From an uncultured Oscillospiraceae bacterium (lineage in GTDB: Bacteria; Bacillota; Clostridia; Oscillospirales; Oscillospiraceae): DNA of 55,623 bases. Below are positions 8,101-16,278 of the stretch, one piece after another; the stretch's first letter is position 1; each line of letters opens with the position of its first letter. The stretch covers positions 1 to 55,623 of the forward strand of contig CAJTYO010000017.1 in the NCBI GenBank assembly GCA_910584045.1. The letters are read 5' to 3'. Position numbers and translations under genes: made by a program. The notes below the pieces were generated by a model. That model did not search any database and was not told the origin of the DNA. It saw nothing but the letters and a program-made list of their open reading frames with translations.

Positions 8101-8289
8101 ATGAAAGAAAAGCGGATTTGGGCGGTCTGTCTAATAATTTTTGGGGTGGCGTCGGTGCTGCTGGGACTGTGCCGCCTGCTGTGGGCCGGGGTGCCAGACG
8201 CAGTAGTGCGAACACTGGGGATTGTGATATTGGCTGCGTTGGCGGGGTTCGTGTTTGTCACAGTGCGGCTGGCTGTCGCAAAAAAATAG
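8101..8289 (+). CDS. Small two-helix membrane protein (62 aa)
   Basis: The 62-residue product has a basic start (MKEKR) and two hydrophobic stretches, about 6-28 and 36-58, separated by a short polar turn. The ribosome site GGGAGG lies 10 bases upstream. It ends the PadR cluster ahead of a terminator hairpin. No family is recognised. It resembles the small membrane proteins often found beside PadR/DUF2812 genes. Confidence 0.65.
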   Translation: MKEKRIWAVCLIIFGVASVLLGLCRLLWAGVPDAVVRTLGIVILAALAGFVFVTVRLAVAKK

Positions 8290-8305
8290 GCTGAAATCTA
8301 ATAAT

Positions 8306-8342
8306 ATGGATCCGGTACAGCGCGCAGCTGCACCGGATCCAT
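8306..8342. terminator. Hairpin between convergent genes
   Basis: ATGGATCCGGT (8306-8316) and ACCGGATCCAT (8332-8342) form an 11-pair stem between the plus-strand PadR cluster and the minus-strand MFS gene. Flanks are AT-rich on both sides but lack a strong T-run, so it is probably a weak bidirectional terminator. Confidence 0.6.
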
Positions 8343-8353
8343 TGCTTATTGGA

Positions 8354-9613
8354 TCACACGTCCCGATTGTACACCTTTTTTACGCTCTCTCGGCCTCGAT
8401 ACATGAATAGGTACACCGCCCCCAGAACCAACACGTTGGTTGCGGCAATGATAAAACGCTCCGGCAGGATCTCCGCTAGTGCGCCGATGCTCAGACTTCC
8501 GGCCACACTTCCCAGGAAGCAGATCATCTGGAAAATTCCGTTGAATCGTGCCCGCTTGTTGTCCGGCACATAGGACTGCATCGCCGCCGAGCGGATGGTG
8601 TAGGAGGTTACGCCCAGCGCCCCATCCAGAAAGAACCATACGGCCATCAGTGGTACTGGCAGGAACAGCAGCGTCCCGGACAGGAGGTTGATCGCCGCAT
8701 AGACGAAAAACGCTACCGCAAATCGTCTCTCCCTGGGAATATGCAGCCTGTACTGGACTGCGCCGCCCAGCAGGCGACCCGCTGTGGTGAAATTGCTCAG
8801 AATGGAGTACAGCGCCGCCGCAGTCACGGGCCAGGAGGCAAACTGGGCGGCGTGATTTAGGAAGTACGGCAGTTGGAGCTGCTCTGCGCTGGAGGCCAGA
8901 TTGCTTACCATGAAGTACAGGGCGATGAGCAGCAGGCCGTGCTCGCTGCGGATGTAGTCCACGCCCTCCAGCAGTTCCCGGCGGAACTGTCTAAAGGCGC
9001 TCCAGGTGGTCCCCTGCGGGAGTTCGGATATGTGTGTTTCCTGGAAGCGGATTGTGACCTCGAAGCAGGCGGCGGCCAGAAAGCTGAGTGCGTTGACGGC
9101 GAACAGGATCGCCGCGCCGCCCATCCGGTAGTAGAGCACCGCCGCCAGCGGACTGGCCAGTCCAGACAGGTCCACCAGCAGGCCATAGACAGAGTACCCC
9201 TTTTGGAAGTTCCCCTCGGCAATCAAATTGGGGTAAAAGCTGTCAAAGGCGACAATGTACACGCCGTCGATGATGCCGGTTAGGAAGCTGAACATCAGCA
9301 ATCCAGAGTAGCTGAACCACCCACCCCGCAGCAGCAGGAAAAGCAGGAAATAGGTACCCGCCGACAGGAAATCCAGGCTATAGATTACCTTTTTCCGGCT
9401 CACACGGTCCAGATACGGCCCCGCCAGCACAGGACAGATCATGATAGGCAGCTGAAAGCTCACCTGGAAGAGCATGTATAGAAAGGTGGAGCCCGTATAG
9501 TCCAGCACCAGCAGACTGAGGGCGAAATTGGACAGGGCGTTTCCTACCAGAGAAATAAAGCTCCCTATCGTTATGACTGTGAAATCATAGGTCCACAGTG
9601 TTTGTTGTTTCAC
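8354..9613 (-). CDS. Major facilitator superfamily transporter
   Basis: The 419-residue, strongly hydrophobic protein has about 12 membrane segments and the MFS loop 2-3 signature in the form GPYLDRVSRKKVI. It belongs to the MFS_3/enterobactin-exporter-like group, usually proton-driven exporters of drugs or siderophores; the substrate is not predictable. Start is GTG 9613 with AAAGGAG about 12 bases upstream. It is downstream of the GNAT–yigZ pair on the same strand, separated by 130 bases containing a hairpin (9638-9678). Confidence 0.88.
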   Translation of the reverse strand: MKQQTLWTYDFTVITIGSFISLVGNALSNFALSLLVLDYTGSTFLYMLFQVSFQLPIMICPVLAGPYLDRVSRKKVIYSLDFLSAGTYFLLFLLLRGGWFSYSGLLMFSFLTGIIDGVYIVAFDSFYPNLIAEGNFQKGYSVYGLLVDLSGLASPLAAVLYYRMGGAAILFAVNALSFLAAACFEVTIRFQETHISELPQGTTWSAFRQFRRELLEGVDYIRSEHGLLLIALYFMVSNLASSAEQLQLPYFLNHAAQFASWPVTAAALYSILSNFTTAGRLLGGAVQYRLHIPRERRFAVAFFVYAAINLLSGTLLFLPVPLMAVWFFLDGALGVTSYTIRSAAMQSYVPDNKRARFNGIFQMICFLGSVAGSLSIGALAEILPERFIIAATNVLVLGAVYLFMYRGRESVKKVYNRDV

Positions 9614-9637
9614 TCTGTATTTTTTCTCCTTTACGTC

Positions 9638-9678
9638 GATTTTTCTCTCCGGCGTTTTCGGGCCGGGTCAGAAAAATC
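9638..9678. repeat. Hairpin upstream of the MFS gene
   Basis: GATTTTTCT (9638-9646) pairs with AGAAAAATC (9670-9678), and CCGGC (9649-9653) with GCCGG (9662-9666) inside it. It lies in the leader of the minus-strand MFS gene, about 25 bases before the start. It could be an attenuating structure, a terminator for yigZ or an operator. Confidence 0.5.
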
Positions 9679-9743
9679 AACGCGCTGCAAGCATCTGCAT
9701 TTTGATCCCATCCTTGTCTAAATTTTCCGCAAAGCACGGTTTC

Positions 9744-10370
9744 TTACGGAGGACCGGGCTGGAACCGTTCCTCCTCCAGCAGGACCTCTACGGTCCCGGC
9801 GGAGAGCTCAGTCACCCTGTCCTGGAAATCGTCCACGTCTTCCGATGGAAGGAGCACCGACAGAAGTACGTCCGTGCCAAAATCCGCATTGTTTACTGTT
9901 CCGCCACATTTTTCCACCAGCAGCCGCATCCGCTCGTACAGCGGATAGGGGCAAGGGACTGCCAATGTTGCCCACAGCCGCATCCGGCTGATGCCTGCTG
10001 CGTTCAGGGCAAGCTTCGCCGTGCCGCCGTAAGCCCTCGTCAGTCCACCAGCTCCTAACAGGATACCGCCGAAGTACCGGGTCACCACGCATACGGCATT
10101 GGTGACCTCCTCTTTAAGAAAGATGTTCAGCATGGGCTGTCCCGCTGTACCTTGGGGCTCGCCGTCGTCACCGTAGCGCAGGATATTCCCTTCCCGAAGG
10201 GCATAGCAGAAGCAGTGGTGCCGGGCATCGTGGTGCTTTTTCCGGACCTCTTCAATATGGGCCCGGGCCTCCTCCTCGCTATCCACCCGCCAGAGCTGAC
10301 CGATGAAGCGGGAGCGCTTCTCCACGAATTCTGCCTCCCCGTAATCCCGGGGGACCAGATAGCTGTCCAT
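9744..10370 (-). CDS. YigZ/IMPACT family protein (UPF0029)
   Basis: The 208-residue protein matches the YigZ/YvyE family: EKRSRFIGQL, a central HHDARHHCFCYAL segment, the signature GDDGEPQGTAGQPML, then VVTRYFGGILLGAGGLTRAY. Its C-terminal DUF1949-type domain ends in ERFQPGPP. The eukaryotic relative IMPACT modulates Gcn1-dependent stress signalling; the bacterial role is unsettled. ATG 10370 shares its A with the last base of the GNAT stop (TAATG) and has GGAGG 12-13 bases upstream. A GTG at 10391 would add seven residues but gives no better ribosome site. Confidence 0.9.
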   Translation of the reverse strand: MDSYLVPRDYGEAEFVEKRSRFIGQLWRVDSEEEARAHIEEVRKKHHDARHHCFCYALREGNILRYGDDGEPQGTAGQPMLNIFLKEEVTNAVCVVTRYFGGILLGAGGLTRAYGGTAKLALNAAGISRMRLWATLAVPCPYPLYERMRLLVEKCGGTVNNADFGTDVLLSVLLPSEDVDDFQDRVTELSAGTVEVLLEEERFQPGPP

Positions 10371-10906
10371 TAGGCGTTCCGCTCCTCCCACATTTCCCGG
10401 GTCATAAAGTAAAAGCAGGTGGGCCGGTCCGAGAAAAACTCATCGCTGATCTTCTCCGTAAAGGCGTAAGAAAACCCGTTTTTCTCAATCACACGTCGGG
10501 ATCTGTGATTTTCCTCATAGTGGGTACACCAAATCTCGCTGAGGCCTATGTCCACAAACCCGTGCCGCAGCAGCTCTGCCACCACCTCCGGCATGATACC
10601 CCGGCCCCAGTAGGCGGGGGAGAGAGCGTAGCCGGTTGCCAGGCTTTTCTCACCGTCCTGCGCTTTGCCGTGACGGACGAATCCGGCGGAGCCGATGACC
10701 CGGCCTGTCTCCCGGTTCACCACTGCGAAGACATGGGGCGCGGCGAACACAGTGCGGATGATCTCCCGACTCTCCTCCACGCTCTCGTGGGGCTTCCAGC
10801 CGGCAATGGGACCCACCCGGGGGTCCTGGGCATAGGCGTATACATCCTCCGCGTCCGCCTCGGTGAAGGGACGGAGGATAGTTCTGGCTGTCTCTAGAAT
10901 TGCCAT
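10370..10906 (-). CDS. GNAT-family N-acetyltransferase (RimJ/RimL type)
   Basis: The 178-residue protein shows the GNAT fold: TARTILRPFTEADAEDVY at the start, GSAGFV as strand 4, the acetyl-CoA loop as YWGRGIMPEVVAELLRHGF and the late motif HYEENHRSRRVIEKNGF. These are the features of acetyltransferases that modify ribosomal-protein N-termini or small amines; the substrate is unknown. GGAGGGAG precedes ATG 10906. It is the first gene of a two-gene minus-strand unit with yigZ. Confidence 0.9.
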   Translation of the reverse strand: MAILETARTILRPFTEADAEDVYAYAQDPRVGPIAGWKPHESVEESREIIRTVFAAPHVFAVVNRETGRVIGSAGFVRHGKAQDGEKSLATGYALSPAYWGRGIMPEVVAELLRHGFVDIGLSEIWCTHYEENHRSRRVIEKNGFSYAFTEKISDEFFSDRPTCFYFMTREMWEERNA

Positions 10907-10954
10907 GCCGCTCCCTCCTCTTTATCGGGATAAAATAAATGTTCGACGGAAGGT

Positions 10955-10983
10955 ATTATACCGCACCGAAGCGTAAAAGTCCA
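10955..10983 (-). promoter_or_regulatory. Promoter of the GNAT–yigZ unit
   Basis: On the minus strand TGGACT (10983-10978), 17 bases, then TATAAT (10960-10955), about 49 bases before the start. Confidence 0.65.
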
Positions 10984-11052
10984 TAGAAAAAACGGCCGTC
11001 ATGTTAGAGAACGGGAATTTCAAAACATTCCGGTGGATTTTTGAAAAAACAC

Positions 11053-11081
11053 TTGCAATTTGATGTGGACGGTGGTATACT
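11053..11081 (+). promoter_or_regulatory. Promoter of rpmE
   Basis: TTGCAA (11053-11058), 17 bases, TATACT (11076-11081). Confidence 0.75.
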
Positions 11082-11145
11082 AGCCTACAGCTTTGCGGTG
11101 AAAGCCGCCGGAGCGAATTGAAGAGGAAAGAGGTGAACGAGAGCA

Positions 11146-11346
11146 ATGAAGGAAGGTATCCATCCCAATTATCAGCAGACTACGATCAAATGCGCCTGCG
11201 GTAATGTAATTGAGACAGGTTCCACGAAGAAGGACATTCGCGTGGAAGTCTGCTCTAAGTGTCACCCCTTCTTCACAGGCAAGCAGAAGCTGGTCGATAC
11301 CGGCGGACGGGTTGCCAAGTTCAACAAGAAGTTTGGTCTGAACTGA
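11146..11346 (+). CDS. rpmE: Ribosomal protein bL31 (zinc-binding form)
   Basis: The 66-residue product is a full-length bL31 of the large ribosomal subunit: MKEGIHPNYQQTTIKCACG at the start and VCSKCHPFFTGKQKLVDTGG in the middle. Four cysteines (Cys16, Cys18, Cys36, Cys39) mark the zinc-containing C+ form. AAAGAGGTG precedes the ATG. It is a single-gene transcript with its own promoter and a very strong terminator. Confidence 0.98.
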   Translation: MKEGIHPNYQQTTIKCACGNVIETGSTKKDIRVEVCSKCHPFFTGKQKLVDTGGRVAKFNKKFGLN

Positions 11347-11359
11347 TCGCATTACCAGA

Positions 11360-11394
11360 AGAGCCGTTCCGCTGTCTGCGGAACGGCTCTTTTT
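11360..11394 (+). terminator. Terminator of rpmE
   Basis: AGAGCCGTTCCGC (11360-11372) pairs perfectly with GCGGAACGGCTCT (11378-11390) around a 5-base loop, followed by a T-run. Confidence 0.95.
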
Positions 11395-11412
11395 GCCGCC
11401 AAACAATCGTAC

Positions 11413-11441
11413 TTGCTGAAAACGTGCGTTTTGGTCATACT
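11413..11441 (+). promoter_or_regulatory. Possible promoter of hflX
   Basis: TTGCTG (11413-11418), 17 bases, CATACT (11436-11441), just after the rpmE terminator and 28 bases before the hflX start. Confidence 0.55.
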
Positions 11442-11468
11442 ATACCTATTACGAAAAGCAGAGGTGCT

Positions 11469-12782
11469 ATGAGAGAAAAAGGAATGGAAGAAATCAAAAA
11501 GCCCCGAGACATCGCTGTCCTGGTGGGGCTGGCCAGCCCGCGGCTGGAAGCGGGAGACAACGCCAGCGAGGAATCCTTGGAGGAACTGGAAGCTCTGGTG
11601 GAGACCGCCGGAGGCGAGGCGGCCGCCTCCGTTTTTCAGAGCAGAACGTCCCCAGACCCCAGAACCTTTATCGGTGAGGGCAAGGTGCGGGAGATCAAAG
11701 AGCTGGTGAAAAATGAGGAGGCAACTACTGTCATCTTTGACAATGACCTCAGCCCCTCCCAGCTGCGGGTTCTGACAGAGGAATTCGGTGTGCAGGTACT
11801 GGACCGCAGCGCTCTTATTCTGGACATCTTTGCCCAGCGGGCCAGAACCCGGGAAGGCCGGCTGCAGGTGGAGCTGGCACAGTACCAGTATCTGCTTCCT
11901 CGGCTAACCGGCATGTGGACCCATCTGGAGCGCCAGGCCGGCACCAGCGGCAAGGGCCCCATCGGCTCCAAGGGCCCCGGCGAGACCCAGCTGGAGACCG
12001 ACCGGCGGCACATCCACCGAAAGATTGACAAGCTGAAAGAGGAGCTGGAGGAAGTGCGCCGTATCCGCGGCACCCAGCGCCGGCACAGGATGAAAAACGA
12101 AATACCTGTTGCAGCCATCGTAGGGTACACCAACGCGGGAAAGTCCACGCTGCTCAACGCCCTGACCGGCGCGAACATCCCTGCCAACAACCGGCTGTTC
12201 GATACGCTGGACACCACCAGCAGGCTCCTGACCGTCAGCGACACTCTGGACGTGGTCATCTCCGATACCGTGGGCTTCATCCATAAGCTGCCCCATCAGC
12301 TGGTGGACGCGTTCAAGGCAACGCTGGAGGAACTGGAGTACGCCGACCTGCTGCTGCATGTGATCGACGTCTCCAACCCCCGCTGGCAGGAGCAGGCCCA
12401 GGTTGTGGATGGGCTCATCCGTGAGCTGGGGGCGGAGCAGACCCCCTGCCTGCGGGTATACAACAAATCCGACCTCGTCTGGGGTGAAATTCGTCCTCAC
12501 GGTGAGATGGAGGTCAACATCTCTGCCAGAACGGGTGAGGGTTTGCCCGAGCTGTTGGAGGCCATTGACCGGACACTGGACAAGGGGACTCGCCGGGTGA
12601 CGCTGCATCTGCCCTATGACAAGGGCGCTCTGCTGGACCTTCTGTATCGGGAGGCGAAGGTGGAGAGCGTGGAATACGCGGGGACCATCGACATCGTCGC
12701 CGTATGCAATCCCAGGGCTGTCGGAGTGGTGAAGCCTTATATAGAGGGCTGGGTGGAGACCTTGGAGCCGTGGGAGGCATGA
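11469..12782 (+). CDS. hflX: GTPase HflX (ribosome rescue / ribosome-splitting GTPase)
   Basis: The 437-residue product has the HflX N-terminal domain (about 10-180, with TFIGEGKVREI and LDRSALILDIFAQRARTREG), the GSKGPGETQLETDRR linker and a TRAFAC GTPase domain: G1 GYTNAGKS at 219-226, G3 DTVG and G4 NKSD. HflX proteins bind the 50S subunit and split stalled ribosomes. ATG 11469 has AGAGGTG close upstream; ATG 11484 is a possible second start. The frame is open further upstream but overlaps rpmE there. The stop overlaps the next start (ATGA). Confidence 0.94.
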   Translation: MREKGMEEIKKPRDIAVLVGLASPRLEAGDNASEESLEELEALVETAGGEAAASVFQSRTSPDPRTFIGEGKVREIKELVKNEEATTVIFDNDLSPSQLRVLTEEFGVQVLDRSALILDIFAQRARTREGRLQVELAQYQYLLPRLTGMWTHLERQAGTSGKGPIGSKGPGETQLETDRRHIHRKIDKLKEELEEVRRIRGTQRRHRMKNEIPVAAIVGYTNAGKSTLLNALTGANIPANNRLFDTLDTTSRLLTVSDTLDVVISDTVGFIHKLPHQLVDAFKATLEELEYADLLLHVIDVSNPRWQEQAQVVDGLIRELGAEQTPCLRVYNKSDLVWGEIRPHGEMEVNISARTGEGLPELLEAIDRTLDKGTRRVTLHLPYDKGALLDLLYREAKVESVEYAGTIDIVAVCNPRAVGVVKPYIEGWVETLEPWEA

Positions 12783-14647
12783 AAACAATCCGACCGGCTG
12801 CTGGGCTGGGTGCGGCAATCCGGCAGGTCTTTCTGTTTGAGCTGCTATGGAAGCTGCTAATTCTGGGGGCGGTGGCTCCGCTGTTCCAGGAGATTTACCA
12901 GACCTATGTATCCTCGATGGGTATACGCTTCAACGGGAACGTCCTGGACGTGTTCTTAAACCTGAAAGGCGGGGTTCTGTTCCTGCTGCTCTTCTTGTGC
13001 GCGGCGGTAGTAATTTATTATGAGTACAGTGTGATTGTCAACATTGTATCTCTCTGCCGTCAAGGGAAGGACTTCCGGCTGCCGCAGGTGATGAGAAGCT
13101 CCTTGTGGAGCTTGGGTGCTATGCGGGGTTGGTCTCTGGCGATTGGGTCCCTCTATTATGTGTTGCTGCTGCCGTTGGTGCATATTGGGTATGTGTGCAC
13201 GATGTCACCCTGGGTGGTAATACCGGAATTTGTATTTGAGGAGATGCGCAAGACCGGTTTGGGCGTGGCAGGGATGCTCGCTATTTACGCTGTGGAGTAT
13301 GCCGTGTACCTGTTATTGCTGTTTGTCCCCATCTGCATGATTCTGGGATGCCGGCGATTTGGGAAAGCGGCGGCAGACAGCTTGTTCTACTGGAGAGAAA
13401 TTTCCTGGAAAAGCAGGTTGGCGATACTCGGGACGCTAGTGGTTTGGGAACGGATTGCTACGGAGATTGGCCGCTTCTGGCGTCGAAAGCCCCTTGGAAA
13501 CGATGATTTTGGCGATTATTTCTTAAAGAATCTGATTCATTCAGAGGCGTTTCGGACAGATCTGCTCCACTGGTTAGTGATGAACATCCTGCAAACGGCC
13601 GCCATGACGGGTATTATCTGGCTCCTTGTTTCCTGTGTGGAGGAAAAAGGGTTCCACGCCTCGCTCCAGCCCAACTGGAGCGAGGATACCGATGCGCTTC
13701 TTGGAATCCTTGGACGGCGGTGGGGAATTTTGTGGGCGGGCTGGAGAGCCCGGCTGAGAACCACAGGCTGGCGGCTGGCTGCGTTGGGTACCTGTCTGCT
13801 TCTGACAATGTGGCTGGCCCTTTCCAGCTGGCAGCCGCCGCCTATTCATGCGCCTCTCGCTATCGGCCACCGTGGTTGTATTGAGGCGGTGGAGAATACA
13901 TTAGGTGCTGTCTTGGCTGCCCAGGAACGTGGGCTGGACTATGTAGAGATTGATGTGCAGCTCACCCGGGACGGGGTTCCGGTGTTGTTTCACGACCGGG
14001 ATCTGCGTCGGCTGGGAGGCCGGGGGGAGAGCGTCGGGGAGATAAGCTGGGAAGAGCTGCGCACACTTCCAATACAAGACTATGCCCACCAGGGAGCAGA
14101 TGCACGGGTTGCCTCCCTGGAGGAGGTACTGGTCGTGCTGCAGAACAGATCCATAGGGCTGCTCATTGAGCTGAAGCCCGCTGCAGGAGACGCGGGTGGG
14201 CTGGCACGGGCGGTAACGGAGTTGGTCGAGCGGTACGGCTTTGGGGAGAGAGCGATGTTCATGTCTCTGGACTACACATGCCTTATGCCTATTCTGGAGC
14301 GCCACCCAGAGTGGTGGGTTGGCTATTGTCTGTTCAGCGCTACCGGTGAGATCGATCGGACAATGCAGCAGTATGAGGTGGATTTTCTGGCGGTGGAGGA
14401 GGCCCTTATCACCAGCCGCCTTGTAGCACAGGCGGGAGAACAGGGGCTGCCCGTATATGTCTGGAGCGTCTACGACGACGAGAGAATGCGGCAATACTTG
14501 GAAATGGGCGTTTCCGGTCTTATCAGCGACTATCCGGACGAGGTCCGGCGGGTGGTAGATACATACAGGGCCGGTCATCAGGGGACGGTATACCGCTGGG
14601 AAGGGGAGGGCGCTCCTCTTCAGAAGGATAGCGCTGGCACAAAATAG
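12779..14647 (+). CDS. Glycerophosphodiester phosphodiesterase with N-terminal membrane domain
   Basis: The 622-residue product begins with about 350 residues containing six to eight hydrophobic segments and ends with a GDPD domain. Catalytic features are IGHRG (His364), ENT (Glu372), EIDVQLTRDG (Glu390, Asp392), LFHD (His405) and LIELKP. It should cleave glycerophosphodiesters, or lipoteichoic-acid-type backbones, to glycerol-3-phosphate and an alcohol at the membrane, as in the GDPD_memb-type proteins of Firmicutes. ATG 12779 overlaps the hflX stop and GGGAGG precedes it, so it is co-transcribed with hflX. Confidence 0.92.
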   Translation: MKTIRPAAGLGAAIRQVFLFELLWKLLILGAVAPLFQEIYQTYVSSMGIRFNGNVLDVFLNLKGGVLFLLLFLCAAVVIYYEYSVIVNIVSLCRQGKDFRLPQVMRSSLWSLGAMRGWSLAIGSLYYVLLLPLVHIGYVCTMSPWVVIPEFVFEEMRKTGLGVAGMLAIYAVEYAVYLLLLFVPICMILGCRRFGKAAADSLFYWREISWKSRLAILGTLVVWERIATEIGRFWRRKPLGNDDFGDYFLKNLIHSEAFRTDLLHWLVMNILQTAAMTGIIWLLVSCVEEKGFHASLQPNWSEDTDALLGILGRRWGILWAGWRARLRTTGWRLAALGTCLLLTMWLALSSWQPPPIHAPLAIGHRGCIEAVENTLGAVLAAQERGLDYVEIDVQLTRDGVPVLFHDRDLRRLGGRGESVGEISWEELRTLPIQDYAHQGADARVASLEEVLVVLQNRSIGLLIELKPAAGDAGGLARAVTELVERYGFGERAMFMSLDYTCLMPILERHPEWWVGYCLFSATGEIDRTMQQYEVDFLAVEEALITSRLVAQAGEQGLPVYVWSVYDDERMRQYLEMGVSGLISDYPDEVRRVVDTYRAGHQGTVYRWEGEGAPLQKDSAGTK

Positions 14648-14676
14648 TTCTGTCATGAACATTCTGTAAATTGATG

Positions 14677-14703
14677 CCAGCCGCCCTTGCATGAGGCGGC
14701 TGG
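14677..14703 (+). terminator. Weak terminator-like hairpin after the GDPD gene
   Basis: CCAGCCGCC (14677-14685) pairs with GGCGGCTGG (14695-14703). The following bases (TGTGTGTTATAG) are only moderately T-rich. Confidence 0.5.
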
Positions 14704-14924
14704 TGTGTGTTATAGTAAAGGTGGTATTTATGTGCCGGCTGGATTGAATCGTTAGCGGTGAACTGATGACGATTGTCCTTGTGTTATTTTCGGCTTAAGA
14801 GGAGACTGCAGATTTACATTTGGCCGATCTAAAGCCAAATATTCGTTTTGTTCGAAAAGTGCGCAAGCCAGGCCAGGGGGCAGGTTTGCGCATTTTTAAA
14901 TTTTATGAGAGGTGGTGGCAGCTA

Positions 14925-16034
14925 ATGAGCTGGCAGGAGGAATTGAGAAATGGCATCCGGACGGCGGAGCAGCTTGCGCCTATTCTGGGCTGGACTCCAG
15001 AGGAGACGGCCCGCCGGGCAGAGATCATACGGCGCTTTCCTATGCTGATTACGCCCTACTATCTGTCCCTGGTTGATCCAATGGATCCTCATGATCCCAT
15101 CGGACGGATGTGCGTACCCACGGAGGATGAATTTGATCCGGGCGGTTCCTTTGACACCAGCGGCGAGGCATCCAACACAAAACTGGAGGGGCTTCAGCAT
15201 AAGTATGCCCAGACAGTCCTGCTGCTCAGCAGCAACCAGTGTGCCATGTATTGCCGCCACTGTTTCCGGAAGCGGATGGTCGGGCTGACGGAGGATGAGT
15301 TGAACCGCCGGGTGGACGAGGCGGTGGCCTATGTGAAGAGCCATGAGACCGTCACCAATATTCTTATCACTGGCGGGGACGCCTTCATGAACCCAAACGA
15401 GATTATCGAGCGATACCTGCGGGAGCTGACAGCCATAGAGCGGCTGGATTTCATCCGCTTCGGTTCCCGTGTACCGGTGACGCTGCCGGAGCGGATTTAC
15501 GGGGATCAAGACTTTCTGGATATGTTCGCCTGTTTCGCCCAGAAAAAAGCGTTGTATCTGGTGACCCAGTTTAACCACCCCAGGGAGCTTACGTCCCAGG
15601 CTGTCAAGGCCCTTCGGGCCATGATCGAACGAGGTGTACAGGTCCGCAACCAAACGGTACTGCTGCGGGGGGTGAACGACAGCGGGGAGGTGCTGGGCGA
15701 GCTGTTCTCCGGCCTTACCCGGGTGGGCGTTGCACCCTATTACGTTTTCCAGTGCCGGCCGGTGACGGGAGTAAAGGAGCGCTTCCAGGTACCGATTCTG
15801 GAAGGACTGCGCATTGTGGACGCCGCCAAGTCCCGACAGAACGGATTTGGCAAATCGATTCGCTATGCGATGAGCCATCCCCGCGGAAAGATCGAGATCC
15901 TTTGCCGGCTTTCCGGCGGAGAGACCGTCTTCAAATTTCACCAGAGCAAGAACGATGCGGATAATGCCCGCGCCTTTACCCGGAGGCTGTCCCCAGCGGA
16001 CACTTGGCTAAACGAGGAACTTATGGGGGTGTAG
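14925..16034 (+). CDS. KamA-family radical SAM protein (aminomutase-like, non-lysine substrate likely)
   Basis: The 369-residue protein has the radical SAM motif CAMYCRHC (Cys106, Cys110, Cys113) and aligns with lysine 2,3-aminomutase over most of its length (TPYYLSLVDPMDPHDPIG, FNHPREL, NQTVLLRGVNDS, APYYVFQC). The PLP lysine is probably in HPRGK. The two aspartates that bind the lysine side chain in the clostridial enzyme appear replaced: QCD reads QCR and DAP reads SHP. The usual C-terminal zinc-site extension is absent. The substrate is thus probably not lysine. ATG 14925 has GAGGTGG upstream; a TTG at 14820 would add 35 residues with no family similarity. It stands alone. Confidence 0.85.
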   Translation: MSWQEELRNGIRTAEQLAPILGWTPEETARRAEIIRRFPMLITPYYLSLVDPMDPHDPIGRMCVPTEDEFDPGGSFDTSGEASNTKLEGLQHKYAQTVLLLSSNQCAMYCRHCFRKRMVGLTEDELNRRVDEAVAYVKSHETVTNILITGGDAFMNPNEIIERYLRELTAIERLDFIRFGSRVPVTLPERIYGDQDFLDMFACFAQKKALYLVTQFNHPRELTSQAVKALRAMIERGVQVRNQTVLLRGVNDSGEVLGELFSGLTRVGVAPYYVFQCRPVTGVKERFQVPILEGLRIVDAAKSRQNGFGKSIRYAMSHPRGKIEILCRLSGGETVFKFHQSKNDADNARAFTRRLSPADTWLNEELMGV

Positions 16035-16050
16035 GGCACAAAGAAACTTA

Positions 16051-16105
16051 TCAATTCCAGGCTCCCCCAAATGTATGTGCCGAAAAAGGGGACGCCTGGA
16101 ATTGA
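16051..16105. repeat. Imperfect hairpin between kamA-like gene and module 2
   Basis: TCAATTCCAGGC (16051-16062) pairs with GCCTGGAATTGA (16094-16105), and TCCCC (16063-16067) with GGGGA (16088-16092), giving 17 pairs with one bulge and a 20-base loop. No T-run follows. The right arm ends on the start codon of a 33-codon frame. Confidence 0.55.
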
Positions 16106-16206
16106 TGGAGCGGAAGAAAAAGCTTTATGCCCAATACCGGGCAGTACAGCGGGAAATGCAGGCGGCGGCGGTTAAGGTTAATAACGCCGATCATCTCCTT
16201 GGATAA
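16105..16206 (+). pseudogene. 33-codon frame, possible relaxase C-terminal remnant
   Basis: ATG 16105 to TAA 16206 reads MERKKKLYAQYRAVQREM and ends NNADHLLG. A Lys-rich start, YAQYRAVQREM and a terminal ADHLLG recall from memory the coiled C-terminus of mobilisation relaxases of clostridial elements. There is no ribosome site and no other mobile-element gene nearby, so it is more likely a scrap than a working gene. A search could overturn this reading. Confidence 0.3.
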
Positions 16207-16211
16207 TTCGC

Positions 16212-16257
16212 TTGACAATGTCATGTGTTTGTGGTAGTTTATTTACATGACGATGTA
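16212..16257 (+). promoter_or_regulatory. Promoter and operator of BlaI–M56 module 2
   Basis: TTGACA (16212-16217), 17 bases, TAGTTT (16235-16240). A dyad TACAT-GACG-ATGTA (16244-16257) covers the expected transcript start, and TCATGT (16221-16226) with ACATGA (16245-16250) forms a second, overlapping dyad across the -10 box. TACA/TGTA half-sites are typical of MecI/BlaI operators. Confidence 0.7.
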
Positions 16258-16278
16258 GTGCGGAAGAGGAGATAAGAT

